A stretch of 64,000 nucleotides of DNA from Branchiostoma floridae (lineage: Eukaryota; Chordata; Leptocardii; Amphioxiformes; Branchiostomatidae): assembly GCF_000003815.2 (NCBI RefSeq), contig NC_049991.1, forward strand, positions 4,142,437 through 4,206,436, given 5' to 3'. Positions 39,889 through 62,235 of the stretch are shown here, piece by piece. Positions within the stretch are counted from its first letter, which is position 1; every line of letters starts with the position of its first letter. The notes under the pieces are model-generated. The model was not told where the DNA came from, searched no databases, and worked only from the letters and a program-made list of their open reading frames with translations. The position numbers and the translations under genes were made by a program.

Positions 39889-40756
39889 TTATCCCTATCC
39901 AGACTGTTGGGGGGGGGGGGGGGGTTCTAAGTGCCTGCACAAACTTTGACGTCGTATAGCTTCCAAATGGCTGGTGCTAGAACAACAAAACTTGGTGACA
40001 TTTCCTAGGATATTGTTGGCAATGATTTACAATTTTTTTTAAATTTTCTATTTAAAGTTTATAATTTTTCGTGTTGCTATGGCAATGTGTTTCTGAAAGG
40101 CATATTTTACAAAAATCACTAATGTTGTTATAAACAATGGTCATCTCAGATTTTCTTGCTTAACTATAATTCTTTTTATATATTTTCAATATCTTACATA
40201 TCTTACATATCCTTGTGTGACATTTATAATTGAATACTGAGAAATTATGCTAATGTGATGACATAGTTGGTCAAAATCAAAGATGGCCGACAATATCATT
40301 ATGAAAAGTATAACCAGCTTATTTTCACTCGGATTTCATCACTACTTGGTATTTTCTTACCTAACACATTCATGTGAACGTTTTCAATCCGTTTACATGG
40401 AATTTTGGCGTTATATGTTGAAAAATATGCATGTTAAGAGATTGAAGGTTCATAATCCAAGATGGCGGATAGATAAACTACAGATTTTAGAAACTACAGA
40501 TCATTTTTAAGTCGTTACGTCGACTTTTGGCAACAGAAATATTCTAACACTTTTTACACTAATTACCCCATATGACGTCATAATGATATACAAATTCTAG
40601 GAATTATGAAATTTAATGAGCATAGCAACCCCTGCAAATTTGGTGACCGTACAGTAAGCCGTTTTGAAATTAGGAAGGTGGTCGAATGAAACGCCACCCC
40701 CCACCCCACCCCCGGCCAGGGAATATAAAAAAAAAGTCCAGTCTGGAGTTGTTTTG
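39889..40756. mobile_element. Degenerate relative of the TTAA MITEs
   Basis: Starts ATCCCTATCCAGACTGTTGG with a G run and ends near CCAGGGAATAT ... AAGTCCAGTCTGG. The interior repeats ACTTTGACGTCGTATAGC, CCAAATGGCTGGTGCTAGAA, TAGGATATTGTTGGCAA and AAGATGGC in the same order as 47002-47940. Confidence 0.6.
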
Positions 40757-40920
40757 GAGACCTGTCTTTCAATATGTAACAGACAAAGACAGCGATTGCG
40801 TGTGCATCTGATTTGTCTCGGCTGGAAAACTTACGTTGTTTTTCACTCGTGATTATCTTTCATCTCACGCCTAGCTCAGGACGTGTATTTTTGCTGTGCA
40901 GAAACCTGACAAGTCGCACC

Positions 40921-50275
<9,355 letters not shown>

Positions 50276-50402
50276 AGCCGCGCCACTTCTTAAAAACTTT
50301 CTGTCTAGTAAACAGGGCATTGTTTATCATATATATTCACCATGTCAAGCAAAGGACTACAGACGGTACAATGGTGCCTGACCAACCGCAGTAGAACTAA
50401 CC

Positions 50403-50408
50403 AATAAA
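50403..50408 (+). promoter_or_regulatory. Poly(A) signal of the lectin gene
   Basis: AATAAA 128 bases after the lectin stop codon, on the coding strand, with no closer candidate. Confidence 0.6.
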
Positions 50409-50859
50409 ACGTGAAACCTGACATTATAGCAACAGGTCAAATGATTGTTTCCTAAAAATGTTAACACTTTGCCTAGTAGAAAACCGACAGAAAAAATAGT
50501 GAATGGTTACCAAAGAAAATGATCACTTATTGTACAATAGAAGTAACGTCTCAATTTATATAACGAGTAAATTATATTATCTTTTTTTTTGCATTTGTCA
50601 GGAGTTTCTTTACGGAAAGAACATTCTAGAAAGGGAAAACTCCTAGTTTGACTGTTCAATTTCTGTTTCTTGGGCGTTTCTTGCACTATGCTGCATACAC
50701 AGGATAGCCAAAATGATATCTTTAACTAAGGCATTGAGCCTTAAGGCAATTTTTATAGTAGGCTTATTTCGTTTTGTTGCAGTAAATAGACGGAAAAAGT
50801 GCTTGTTACCAAAACATGTTCAAGACTGTGTCGATGAATGAAAAAACTATTTTTACACA

Positions 50860-51420
50860 ACCATTGCTTTATTCAAACCAACGTTTCGGTGACCATCTGT
50901 CACCTTCTTCAGGGCAATTCTGACTGGCGGTGACAGACGGATACCAAAACGTCGGTGTGAATAAAGCAAAGGTTGTGTAAAAAGAGTCTTTTTATTCAGT
51001 GATGTACCAACCTGATGAAACTATTCACCGAAGACTTTGTCGAGTAATAAAACGAACAGCTGAAGAAAAAGTGAATGGTCAACAAAGCAAAGAATCAGCT
51101 ATCGTAGTAGGCTGACGTAACACAAAAAAAGTGCCAGAACTGACCGCTGGTATGCATTCATTTGTTAGAAGTTCCTTAAAACTTGTGACGAACCCTATGT
51201 ATAAGAGTGTTTTGCTGTTCTCCAAAGCTTGTATTGTAGGCTGACTTTGCTTGATGGTAGAAAGCTGCCTTCGTTTCTCTGCGTTGGTAGAATAAATTAT
51301 AGAAAAAATAGAGATAGAGAGGGTCATTCTGTGAATAAGGTCGACGGAGTTTGACTGAAAATTTAAAGGGTCAGTTCCTAAAGTTTAATTCAGTGTTGGA
51401 ACATGGAAGTAAAGTGTTAG
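50860..51420. mobile_element. Retroelement-tail-like repeats
   Basis: CAACGTTTCGGTGACCATCT at 50879 and an inverted partner GGTGACAGACGGATACCAAA at 50932 and AACCTGATGAAACTATTCAC at 51010. At 51318-51400 GGTCATTCTGTGAATAAGGT and TTAATTCAGTGTTGGAA match the foldback at 31976-32573. Confidence 0.5.
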
Positions 51421-51969
51421 CAATTTTTTTTTCTATACTACCTTCGTTTTGTTGTAGTAAATGGACGAGAAAAAAAAGTGCCAGTACTGGCTGCTGGTAT
51501 TTAATGATGGAAGTTCCTTTGTTACAAACCTTAACCATCTTATAGACTCTTGTTTAACGTTTGTATACTGTGCTCATTTGAGCCTGGACCATTGAAGAAG
51601 CCACGTTAGTGAAACCAGTCTCAGACTGAATAATAGTTGTAAACCGGGAATCTGTAACTCCAGCTGTCTTACTTAGGGGTGACTGTGGTTAAAAAAATGT
51701 TAGCGTGAGGATTAGTACGCTGCCAGCTAAACAATGTTATTTTAAATTCATTAACTTGCAGATGGCGATAGATGTTTGTTTACTATTTTGTTCAAACGTC
51801 CGTGCTTATGTAAAATTTGATTGGCGTGTTGCAATGTTAGATTGGTTAGAGATTTTGTTTTCATAGACACAATGTTACATGAAAAGATGTCATCATTTAT
51901 GAAGAAAATGTGTGCTAAAGTTCCGCAGTTACTGACAGTTTTCTGGGATGTGAAAAGAAATGTTATTTT

Positions 51970-52491
51970 AACAGCCTCCAGTTTAATTCTGCTGTTCCAG
52001 TTTAATTCCTGACAGACCTCCCATATCTCAGCAACTATATACACAGATGGGCTGATATCACGTAGTATAGGTAAAAATGATGTAAGAAATACGTAGCCGC
52101 CATTGATGACCCCCTGGGGATTAGTCCAGTTATGCATAATTATGCATAAATATGCATAATTATGCATAACCATTCTTAGAGTTATGCATAATTATGCATA
52201 ATTATGCATAAGGTTTCTTGGGGTTATGCATAATTATGCATAATTCTTCTTAGGTTTATGCATAATTATGCATAATAGTTTTTATTGCATGATAGTAATA
52301 AAGCGTACAGCGTTTCCAATGGTGATTATGCTTCACTATGTTAACCATGATTCATTTACCGGTAGCTTTGCTGTCGTCATGTATGGTCTAGTGTAGAGGT
52401 ACCGTAGGTTCTGGAGGACCTTTGTTATAATCTACAAGCAGGTTTTGCGCTGGCATTGATAGTACATGTATCATAAGTTTGGGAAAGAGTT
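51970..52491 (-). repeat. ~0.5-kb repeat, left inverted copy, with TATGCATAATTATGCATA array
   Basis: Reverse complement of 62236-62741 almost throughout. Contains eight or so TTATGCATAATTATGCATAA palindromes at 52133-52276. A - strand frame (51751-52173) is partly shared with the other copy but looks like no known protein. Confidence 0.85.
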
Positions 52492-52639
52492 ACACTAATG
52501 AAAGGAGTGTAACTTTTCACCTGCGAAATTATATTTCTTCGTTTACTCCCATTAACATTCAGACAGTTATGTTATGTTTGCTCCTTCAAATGTCTTATCT
52601 GCAGCAGCAACAGACAACACATTCTTTGACTTTTACTAT

Positions 52640-52815
52640 GTACATGTATATTCAACGTCCTATCCTAGGTACTCATTTTCACCTGAGTTAAGTGAGGAAA
52701 GTTACTTAAAGTGCCTTTCCCAATGGCACAAGGTTGGTGACATGGCAAGGTTCGCACTCGCGACGTCTCGGTCTTGAGCCTAACATGCTGCCGCTGCGCC
52801 ACGTGATCTCACTTG
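52640..52815 (-). mobile_element. tRNA-derived SINE-like element
   Basis: Read on - strand: head GTGGCGCAGCGGCAGCATGT with B box GAGTGCGAACC, then TTGGGAAAGGCACTTTAAGT, CTTTCCTCACTTAACTCAGG and GAGTACCTAGGATAGG. Same order as 54003-54305. Confidence 0.7.
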
Positions 52816-54002
52816 TATTTCAGCAATTGTATTCCATCATTGGCTCAAGCACTGTCTTACTAATGCTTGTAATACCAGCAGACCTCTACACCAGTAGCTA
52901 CTTCACAAGGCCTCTTGTTTACCTAAGATCATTTTGTAAGTAGCCATGGCAAATTAGTTTGTCTCAAAGTAATCCCATGAGCCCCCTTGCTGTGAGGAAA
53001 CTAGAACACATTCAGGCAGAAGGCCCACATTCCCAGTGAGAATGCCATGAAATTGCCATGTAATCACAGGTCCATGCATGGTCAATCTTTAAGACTCAAG
53101 AACCTGTGCAGTGCCTTTTTTCTTCAAATTATTTCTGCTTAAATGTGTCTACTTGTCTACTTTTGCATGTGCCATACAACAATAAAACAGCCTATGTGTA
53201 GCTGCTGAGTAAAAACACATGGTCATACAATGTATGTCTACTGAATGCAGGCCCTCTTGTAGGGGGTCTTGGGGGAATGCCACTTCTGTCAAGAGATGGT
53301 GCATTGATCATACTTTTGTGGCACCTTGGGTGTGTGGGAGAAAGAATCCTGCTCATATTATGTAGCTAAATAGGCAGCACGTCTGAGGGCAGAGGGCATA
53401 AGGTAATATACATGAGATTTACCTTGTAAATCAAGCATTTGATATGAAGAAATAATAGTCTTGTAGTGCTTAATTTTGTTTGGGTAAAATTTACCAGTAG
53501 GATCACCTCTCACTTTTCAGAGTGAAGTTTTATCGTACCAAGCCGATAAACAAAGCCTTTTTGTGACTTGATAATGTGGAAAAGAGAAAAACCCTGGAAC
53601 ACCCACTTTGGGCTTTGGGTAACACCAGAAGCTGGTATCATCATAGCAGCTGTTCTCTGTTTACTTAAAGGATTACTATTCTGACACAGCATGAGCCATG
53701 ACAGATGAGCTTGTTTCAAATGCACTTCATTGACACATATACATATAACCTGGTCAATGACAAGTTTGCCCAAGGCTACTTGCACTACACATTGAGCCCA
53801 TCAGCTATAGATTGAGTCACATTTAGTTGAATGTGACAGGATGTGTCCCTAGCTTCCTGCATTCCAAGAACTTTCCATAAAATTGCAAATTCACAGTGTG
53901 TCAGCAAAGAGTTGTTCTTGTATGAAAGGATGTTCCACATGCCATTTACAATCTTTCATTAAAATAGTTGATAAATTGCAGATGAAGAAGCATTGTACTG
54001 TA
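52816..54002. other. No gene seen
   Basis: AT-rich DNA with short frames only, no recognised motif. Confidence 0.4.
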
Positions 54003-54305
54003 GGATCACATGTGTAATCGGCAGCGCTTTGGGCTCAGGCAAAGAGGTCCTGTGTTCGAAACCTGCCATGTCATTTATCTTGTGCCCTTGGGAAAGACAC
54101 TTAACACAACTTTCCTCACCTCACTCAGGTGAAAGATGAGTACCTAAGCTTTGGCTAGAACTGTCCCTTGGATAGGACGTTAACTGGAGGTCCCTTGTTT
54201 GGGGAGAGCCATATCCCAGGCAAGTAAGAGCCTGAACCAACCCCCCACACTTATCAAAAAGAGTAGGGGACCTTCCCAGTGTGAGTGGATCAAACTATTC
54301 TGTCT
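54003..54305 (+). mobile_element. tRNA-derived SINE-like element, longest copy
   Basis: Head TGTAATCGGCAGCGCTTTGG, B box GTGTTCGAAACC, body TTGGGAAAGACACTTAACAC, GAGTACCTAAGCTTTGGC, GGACGTTAACTGGAGGTCCC and AAAAGAGTAGGGGA. Confidence 0.75.
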
Positions 54306-54725
54306 AGATGGGGTACTACGGTACCTGGTATTCCCGGAGTAGCCTCGTAGCCCCTGCTTCGCCTATTGAGTCAGTGAGCCGAACTCGCTAAAGCTCTATG
54401 TTTCTGACTTTAGGAGAAGAGATGCTGCTACAGTGAACGTAGTTCGGTGCCTGCAAGTGGTCAATGGACTGAGCAAACTCGTTTAAAAAAATCAGTGATC
54501 CATTCCACACTTCCCTTTGAGAAAACTAGGACATGTTTCAGATTCACTGGGGGTGTATAGTTTACTTTTATACACAAAGTTTCAAATGCAGTGTCTTCTC
54601 GTTAGTCCAATGTACCCAATTATAACAATATAGTGAACCATTAAAGATCCAAACAACTATTGCAAGAAACCAAAACCTCTATTTATTCTATATGTAGATC
54701 TGTGTTATATTTGTCTTATGTACTG

Positions 54726-55320
54726 GGCCTTCACGCTGAAACCAAATTAGCAGGAATCAAGCAGAACCAGCTGGAATGAAGTATTTGCAAAATTCGTGCC
54801 ACATTCGGGGCCATTCCAAGTAGGAATTCCAAATGGACCTTATATCCCCTTCACATGAGAAGGAATGAGCCAAAATGCCGTCAGAATGAAAAGTTTGTTC
54901 TATTCTTGGGAATTCGTACTGTATTCGAGAAATTCTTACTGCATTCCGGATATTCTTTTGGCCACATTCGGACAGGATTCAAAATGGCTTGCCATTTCAG
55001 TTCTCCATCGAATGAGATAAGAATGTTTCGAATAATGTTGGAATGCCGCATAATGCGGTCATACTGCAGTTAGAATAGTTTGAATACACTTAGAAACCAC
55101 TTTGAATGCCATTTGATATTTCTCCACTTCGAATGCACCTTCACGGTTTTTAATATGTCAAAAACTTTCGGGCCAGCCAAAAGAACGGGCACAAATAGCT
55201 GGAATGCAGTAAGGATGTCTGGATCACACTACAAATTGCCAGGAATATGTCAGGAATAGCAAAGAATTTTCATTCCGACGGCATTCCGGCTGATTCTTGC
55301 TATCGTGTGAAGGGGGCTCA
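54726..55320. mobile_element. Possible MITE (GGGCCTTCACGCTG ... CGTGTGAAGGGGGCTC)
   Basis: Left GGGCCTTCACGCTGAAACC and TTAGCAGGAATC; right GATTCTTGCTATCGTGTGAAG. The interior is rich in GGAATG/CATTCC motifs in both orientations. Target duplication not identified. Confidence 0.4.
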
Positions 55321-58238
55321 AAGGAAAACACTTTATTCTGTACTTTTAACATTACACCATCAACATTTTAAAGGGGGCTCACAGAAGTACTAGTATTAAG
55401 CAATTTGCCATTAAAATATAAATTTGAAAGTAGACTGTTCATTAATCTACATGTGGAGAAGGCACTATGACTTAATCGATTCAAAACAGAGCTTCATAAT
55501 GGACATATTGAATACTATAGGTATTGGTATGCATCAGAATGATACAGCTACCTGGAAGCTTTCCCCAAAGGGAAAACCACTGGGAAGGGGCAGACATGTA
55601 AGTCTCAGACATGTAAAGCTAGATATTGAAACATTCTTAAGTTTGTAACCTTCAGAAACCCTGTCCTTATTATCGATTCCTGTTAAGTGTTAATTTTGTA
55701 AAATCATTTCAATCAAAAGTAAAGTTGTTGAAACAGAAATATTTTACAGGGCTAATTACAAAACACATTCAAATGAATGATGTACTTGTGTACAGTTGCT
55801 ACTCGGGAATCAAAGTTGCCAATAACTTTTTTCAATTGTATTGAATCAACAACCTTCAGATAACAACTTTTCACCATCTCAATGTACATATCCTAATTTG
55901 GTAAGGGGGATACACCCTGCAAGATTGTTTTTGTACCACTCCCTGTGGTGACCCTTGGCCAGCCAAACCATAGATAATTGATCTACCATGCACCCTGCCC
56001 AGGTTTTCAGTTGGCCATCTCAGACCAGAAAGCAGATGCTGAGCTGGAAGACACTGATTTTTATCCTTCAGTGCTGGAAATACGTACTGGGTGCATGTGC
56101 ACCAAATTTAGAACTGTGCACCCATTTTTTCGTAGGTTTACGTAATGAAAAGATATCAACATATACTGGTATGCAGCATATTCTTCTAAACTGTTAGAAA
56201 GAAAATTAAATGTCTGCCATATCAAGAATTTGAACCATTAGGGTTTATCGAAGTTATCAATGCTGCAAGTTAACTCCACCATTGTTTTAGTAATATATCT
56301 TAGCATTTTTGGACAACATGCAGAAATTGTATTATAATTTCAATTTTACAATGATATTACATTGACACTTTTCTGCTTGTTTTTTTTTTTAAATAATAAC
56401 TTAAGTTGGCTAAAAAAACATTTTGTGAATTATTCCTTTCCAGTTTTCTTACTAATGTTTTTTATGAACAAATTAAGCACGAGTATAAAAAATTAAATGA
56501 ACAGAATGAAGTCTGAGTAGGTTTTTCGGGCATTTTACTATTTATGTGGTGCATCCCAATTCTTTTAGTTTAAAATTTTAGGTTGGGTTCACAAGTGCAC
56601 CTAATCCCAAAAATGAATTTCAAGCTGTCATTTCTCCATTTTATGAAAGTTTTTCCCAGTTCCTAAAATGACACTTGAACCTAAAGATCTTCAGAGACCA
56701 GTGTTGTCATTTTCATGAGGTGTTGCAGACTGGGGAGTGGGATCTGTAGATCAGACTGATACATTGTTTGTATGTACTGCATCTTGTACCCTACACTCAC
56801 ACTGAGACCATCTGCTCTTGGCTGACATGTGAGGATGGTGATATTTTGTTCTGGGTGGTGTTGTCATGCCATGGTGTAGGGGTGGGGGTTGCTTGTCTCT
56901 CTAGTGCTCAGTGAGCCTCTTTTTAAAAGCCTTTTCTGTCTCACCAGCATACTGCTGGGCATCACAGTCTTGAAAAGTGATATTATAATACATGTTTGAT
57001 GTCTGTTTTTGCCCCAAATCTCATACCTAGCAGTCCCCTTCAGAGGTCCTCCTACAGAAACAACAGGGCCGGGTCACTGGGGTCAGCTGAAAACCCCAAG
57101 AAACCTTGGCTGCAGCCACCCGTGAAATTTCAACTTAAGAGATGCATTCCTGAGAATGCTCAAATTACAGGGGAGAGAAGGCCAGGGAAAGTGGCCATAC
57201 CATTCTATCTGTATCATATTTAAAAAAAAAAAAAAAAAAACTCAGATTCTATTTTCATAAAGCAATTACTAGTAATTGTCTAAATTTTGTCTGGAAAATA
57301 CAAGAATCTGAGTTTTTTTTTTTTTAATGTAGAGATAGATAATCAAAATTCAACAGAGTCATATGTTTCTGTTCAAATCTCCCCTACCCTCCCTGCCCAT
57401 GCTGACTGGCACTATGTTGAGGGCCAGTTGGTTGAGGGCATTATAGCTTTCTAAAATTGTATGAAAAGGGCATCAGTCTCTATTGCCTTAGTTAAGTTTC
57501 CCAGGTAGGTGCCCTCATGGAAGGGCAAACCCTTCCAATCTTCGAGTAGATGTAAGATCAGACTCAACTCAGTATTTTGACAATCTTTTGAGAAGTATTT
57601 TAATTTGCAACATGTAATACTCCTTTCTATAAGATTCTGCACTTCTTAATTTTTCCTACTTAGGAAGAGTTAAACCAGGAATAAATACCATACTTAAAAG
57701 ATATTGCTTACGTGCTTTACTTGTAAAAAAAACTAAAACAATGAAAACAGAGCCACTTACATCTGCTTGGAGATTAATGGATAAGGACCACAGTGTCACC
57801 AAGAGATCACCACCCTTTTGAGTCCATGTGTTCTAAGGTTAATGAGAAGTTCCTACCAGTGACAGAAAAACTCTACTCTACTCTACACTACTCATTATCA
57901 AATCTCTAGGTAATTATCACAATCATGTAGTATTTATTGACTTGGTAAGGTTTCTAAATTAAACATTTGAAAAAGAAAAGGAAGATTTAATTAATTGTGC
58001 AAAATAGGACTCTGTAGTCTTTAAGTCTCATTGATGTTTCCAATAGGCACAGAAGGAAAGGTGATACTCAGTTGACCCCTTACCCTCTGGCACAGGCTGG
58101 AACCCATAGTTCCCTAGTGGTTTCTGGGCTGCTGGTGTAGCACACAATTGTGGACAGAATGCCTGATTCTGATCCTCTCTAATTAGTCAACTCCAAAATG
58201 ATTTTTCTAGGCACCAACAGTTAGATTAAGACACATAA
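55321..58238. other. Intergenic, no gene seen
   Basis: AT-rich. Poly-A at 57222-57240 and poly-T at 57315-57326 frame a short inverted segment (CTCAGATTCT/AGAATCTGAG). Short frames lack protein features. Confidence 0.4.
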
Positions 58239-58745
58239 GGCCACAGCAAGTAAATTTTATGGATGACATCCGCGCGCTCATTAATTTTCGTCTGATTTCA
58301 GAAAAAAAACAAGAATTTTTTTTCTTCTTCATGGAAGGCCTAATAGATTAAAATGGGTAAAGGTTGTGTTGTAACCTAATCATTGAATGTAGAATTGACA
58401 CTAGAGACTCTGTAGCATTGACTGTAGCTGCAAAGGTGCAACTTGATAGATAGTTGTAAACTATGGAAGCTATGAGTGTAGTTGCCAACATGGTTAATGA
58501 TACCAGTCTACCACACTAGTGTCACTTTAACTACACTGGTACACTTCTTAAATACAGGAATGAATGCCTTGTTGGCTGTGATGCCATATTTTGTCACTTC
58601 AACTTAGTTCAAGTCTTGTTACAACGTCTATTTTGAAAATTTGCCATCTTGTTTTTTTTACCCATCTTGTTTTTTTTTTTCGCCCTATCTCATTATTTTT
58701 GCAGTCTGCAGAGGATGTCATCCATAAAATTTACTTGCTATGGCC
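58239..58745. mobile_element. Harbinger-like MITE with TAA target duplication
   Basis: TAA at 58236-58238 and 58746-58748. Termini GGCCACAGCAAGTAAATTTT then ATGGATGACATCC, mirrored at the right end. Fragments of the family are at 19090-19250, 28890-29060 and 39640-39805. Confidence 0.75.
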
Positions 58746-59183
58746 TAAGATGGATTAAATAACTAAGTAGGAAGACAAAGACTGTTCTTGACTTCCTAGT
58801 TACATGTACATATATAATATTTTATCCATCTTATGTGTTGCCCTACCAAACTATCAGTTTTCAATGACTTTATATGAGCAATATCATAGGTACCATCATT
58901 ACTTTCTTTATTTTCCAACAACAATTGTAAATAGGAGGGTCTGGTATTGGCTGAACCTTGTTGTGACAAGCCCTAAGTGGGTAACCCCAGTGAGGACCAG
59001 TAACCAGGTGGGTGGAGCCATGACTAATCAATCCTCAAGCCAAGGAGGTTTGACTACTGGGTGGTACTATTGCCCTCTCCAGATCTCAGGCCAGACTTGG
59101 TGTTTCTACAGTTCAGAAACCTTATTTAGACATGTCCTACCAACTACATGTTCCAATTTTGTAACTGAGTAACTTTGATTGCA

Positions 59184-61259
59184 CAGAGCAAGAACATGGG
59201 GGATCCACTCCAACTACTAAACTCAGAGCATTAACTGCAACCCCAATAGTCTGTAGCAATATCAAAAAAAGTTCATTGGTTACTCTGGAAGTATATCTTT
59301 GCACCCCATTCACAGACATGACATTGCTCCTTCTGGGTGGAGTGTACACATATAACTTAACAAGTATAAAGGCAATAAGAAAAAAGGGATGTGTACAACC
59401 AAATCTATCTCCCAACTGCATAAAAAAACAGCACTTTATTGCTAGAAGCGAATAGAACTTGTATAAGTTGGCACTTTTGTAAGTGTGTTAAATTTCCTCC
59501 AGATAAGTTTAAATTACTTTTATGCTATAAAGTATCAGGACACACTGTAATGTCAGATTCTGCAGACACCTCTGCTTTAGCAGTGGTCGGTAACTTGCAC
59601 ACTTGCAAATGCAACCACTTTCTTTGCTTGGCGCAGCCTGATTCTGTGACAGAGGTAGCACAGTGCACAGCCTGAAATTTTACAGTTTTACCCAACCTTT
59701 GTGCATAAGCCTTTGTTTTATTTCTTTATAAGATAAAAAATTAAGAAGGTACATGTAACTGGAAGAAAAAATAATGGATATATTAAGTAGCTGATTTGAG
59801 GAAAATAAAAACTTGGAAGTGGGGCAACCTGAAATGTTGATGGCGCAACCTGGCTTTTGACTCAGGTTGTAGCCTAGGCAACAAGGCTGAAAAAAGGATT
59901 TTGAGTACTGGCTTTAGGCATGTGACACTCCCCTGCTTTAGATTTATACATGTACAATGCACATCATAATTAAGATGATACATTTTTTCATCTAGCTATA
60001 GGGCTTATTCACGTGACGTCATCACCCCTTCCCTCTGAGCGCGGCCATTTTGGTGTACCATCACTACAGCAGAGTTCCTCGGTATCTGAAGGTCTCTAAA
60101 TCTGAGAAAAGTGAAGTTGTTTGCCCGCTGTTTGACTATACAAAGAGCCTCCAACCTCACGTCATATCTTCGCTACAAAAATCGGTTGGAAATTATCCAT
60201 ATTTCATCATTGAGGGACATTTTGCAGAAATCCAGTGAGTCACTTTACGAGTATGGCAACAGTGACAGTGGAGTCCATTCATCTTGTCTTAGTTTGGAGT
60301 ATTTGGTTCTGTGAATGACTTTCTGCACACTCAGTTCAAAGCGTACAGGACTTACAACAACTTGTTGAAAAGTCCTTGTGGCAACTTAGTACCTGGACAA
60401 ATACAGAGTGTAGGATGAGATTTTAGTTGATAGAAAGTGCGTTGTCATCTGGAAAGTTCGCCCTGACATTCTAAAGTTGGACTATCACAGTGAGAACCAG
60501 TCCTGTGTCAAGACGGGACCATTTTGAGTGCCGCAGTTTTTGTTTACACACAGTAAGCAATGCTGCATCTTGTACTAGACTACTCTTGTTTTTGTTTCAT
60601 GGAAATTCATCAAAGAACTAGGGGACATGCTCTTCCTGTCGTTTATGGACTCTGCTGTTTCAGTGTTTGTCTGTCTTTCTTTTAGGTTCCTGCTTCTAGA
60701 GTGGATTGTAGGTCAGTATCACCGGAAATGGGTACCCGTGGACATTGAAACTAGCCTATCGTTTGCTTGAATGTCCAGATACAAAATGTCTACTACACAC
60801 GTGAACATTGATTATCACAGTCCAACTGGTTAGATCCGCTCTACGTATTGCAGAAATCTAGTTTTGCTTCCGACTGATCACAGTAGTGTTTTGGAATTTC
60901 CCTTTGTATGTTCATTACCGCGCGGTTTTGACGAGAAAATCGCGAAACAAATCTTACTGTTACCCAATTTGTGTGCGCTTTACCAGTGCAGAACCAACAT
61001 CCCACGGCAGAAGAAAGCACTCAGTGATTATGAAACTAAATGTTTTGAAGGGAAATTGTACATTGCTTGGGAAATATTTCAAGTTTTACAAGGAGAGTTG
61101 CATAGGGCCCCATTGCAGGCGGGCGGACTGTGGTATACCAAAATGGCCGACTTCGCTCATTGCTATGGCGTCCGATTAGTTGCTAGGGGGAGGATCACGT
61201 GATTGAATAAGCCCTATAGCATTGTAAGCCTTGGAGTGGATCCCCCATGTTCTTGCTCT
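59184..61259. repeat. Inverted repeat pair around a TIR element
   Basis: GAGCAAGAACATGGGGGATC at 59184 is mirrored by GATCCCCCATGTTCTTGCTC at 61240-61259. Confidence 0.7.
59996..61219. mobile_element. DNA transposon remnant with TIR CTATAGGGCTTATTCA
   Basis: Left CTATAGGGCTTATTCACGTG, right TTGAATAAGCCCTATAG. Interior of ~1.2 kb has broken frames: a 62-codon frame from 60050 (LFDYTKSLQPHVISSLQKS) and a 112-codon frame 60864-61202. Stops and frameshifts interrupt any longer product and the family is not recognised. Confidence 0.65.
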
Positions 61260-62235
61260 GAGTAATTATATAATTTGGTTACAAAGTTACCCCTGCCCCA
61301 TCGCTACAACACACTTTAAAAAAAATTCTGCACAGTCAGTTAAAACGATCCCCAAGCAACAGAGAGAAAAGTTGGCATAAACTTAAATTTTTCTTTTCCG
61401 CAAACAGCCCGGCCGGGCCCCGGGTAGGAAATGTGACGTAGGCCTTACAATTAGTAAGTTACATGGTACTGCTCTCTGCAGTTATCGGGTATGTGAACTG
61501 GTACACAGCTATTACAGTTAATTGACAGCTGTTGTGTACTAGTATGTGTTACACTCGACTGCATTGTAAAAATGTGCATAAAGCAGTTACTGTAGATACA
61601 ATGTATGTAAATACGTTTGTGACTGCATCTGTAACTGTAAGTAGTGACACCTAGTGCTGTAGTACAAGTGAACCAGTCAGAATTACCCTGATTGTCACAG
61701 ACGGTCACAGAAATGTTGGAGTAAATAAAATATTAAGGTTGTGAAGAAAACAAGCCTCTTTCAGTGACTTACCAACCTAATGACCTGAGTGAGTGAGTGT
61801 AGGTCTACTCTCTAATACCATGACAATTAACTGTAGCATAGCATATTATTTCATATTTTGTACTTTGATGGAGAATTCTGCATGTAAGTTGCAGATTTCT
61901 ACATATGTGTTGCACAATTGTGCCTGGCTGTAGTCAGACTTCTGTTCGTAATTCTACAGTCAAATGCAGAAATCTGAAGAACTGATTTAGTCCCACGGGG
62001 CCTGCGATGTTAACTAAATATAGATGTAATTGTCATCATGTAGTATATGTTGTATTCTGAAACAAAAAACATCCTTCTTAAACTATACCATTAATAATCA
62101 TGTTTCTGGGTTTAGGGTGTTTTCCATATTAAGAGTGTTGCCTGTTAAATGAAAACTTGATAGTTTGACATAGCTTAACAGTTACTGATTAATTGCTAAA
62201 GATTTGTTTTAGAAATAACTTGTAGATAACTGCTA

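Noticed and set aside
58804-59172. 122-codon + strand frame
   Set aside because: No domain, no splice or codon support, ends inside an inverted repeat.
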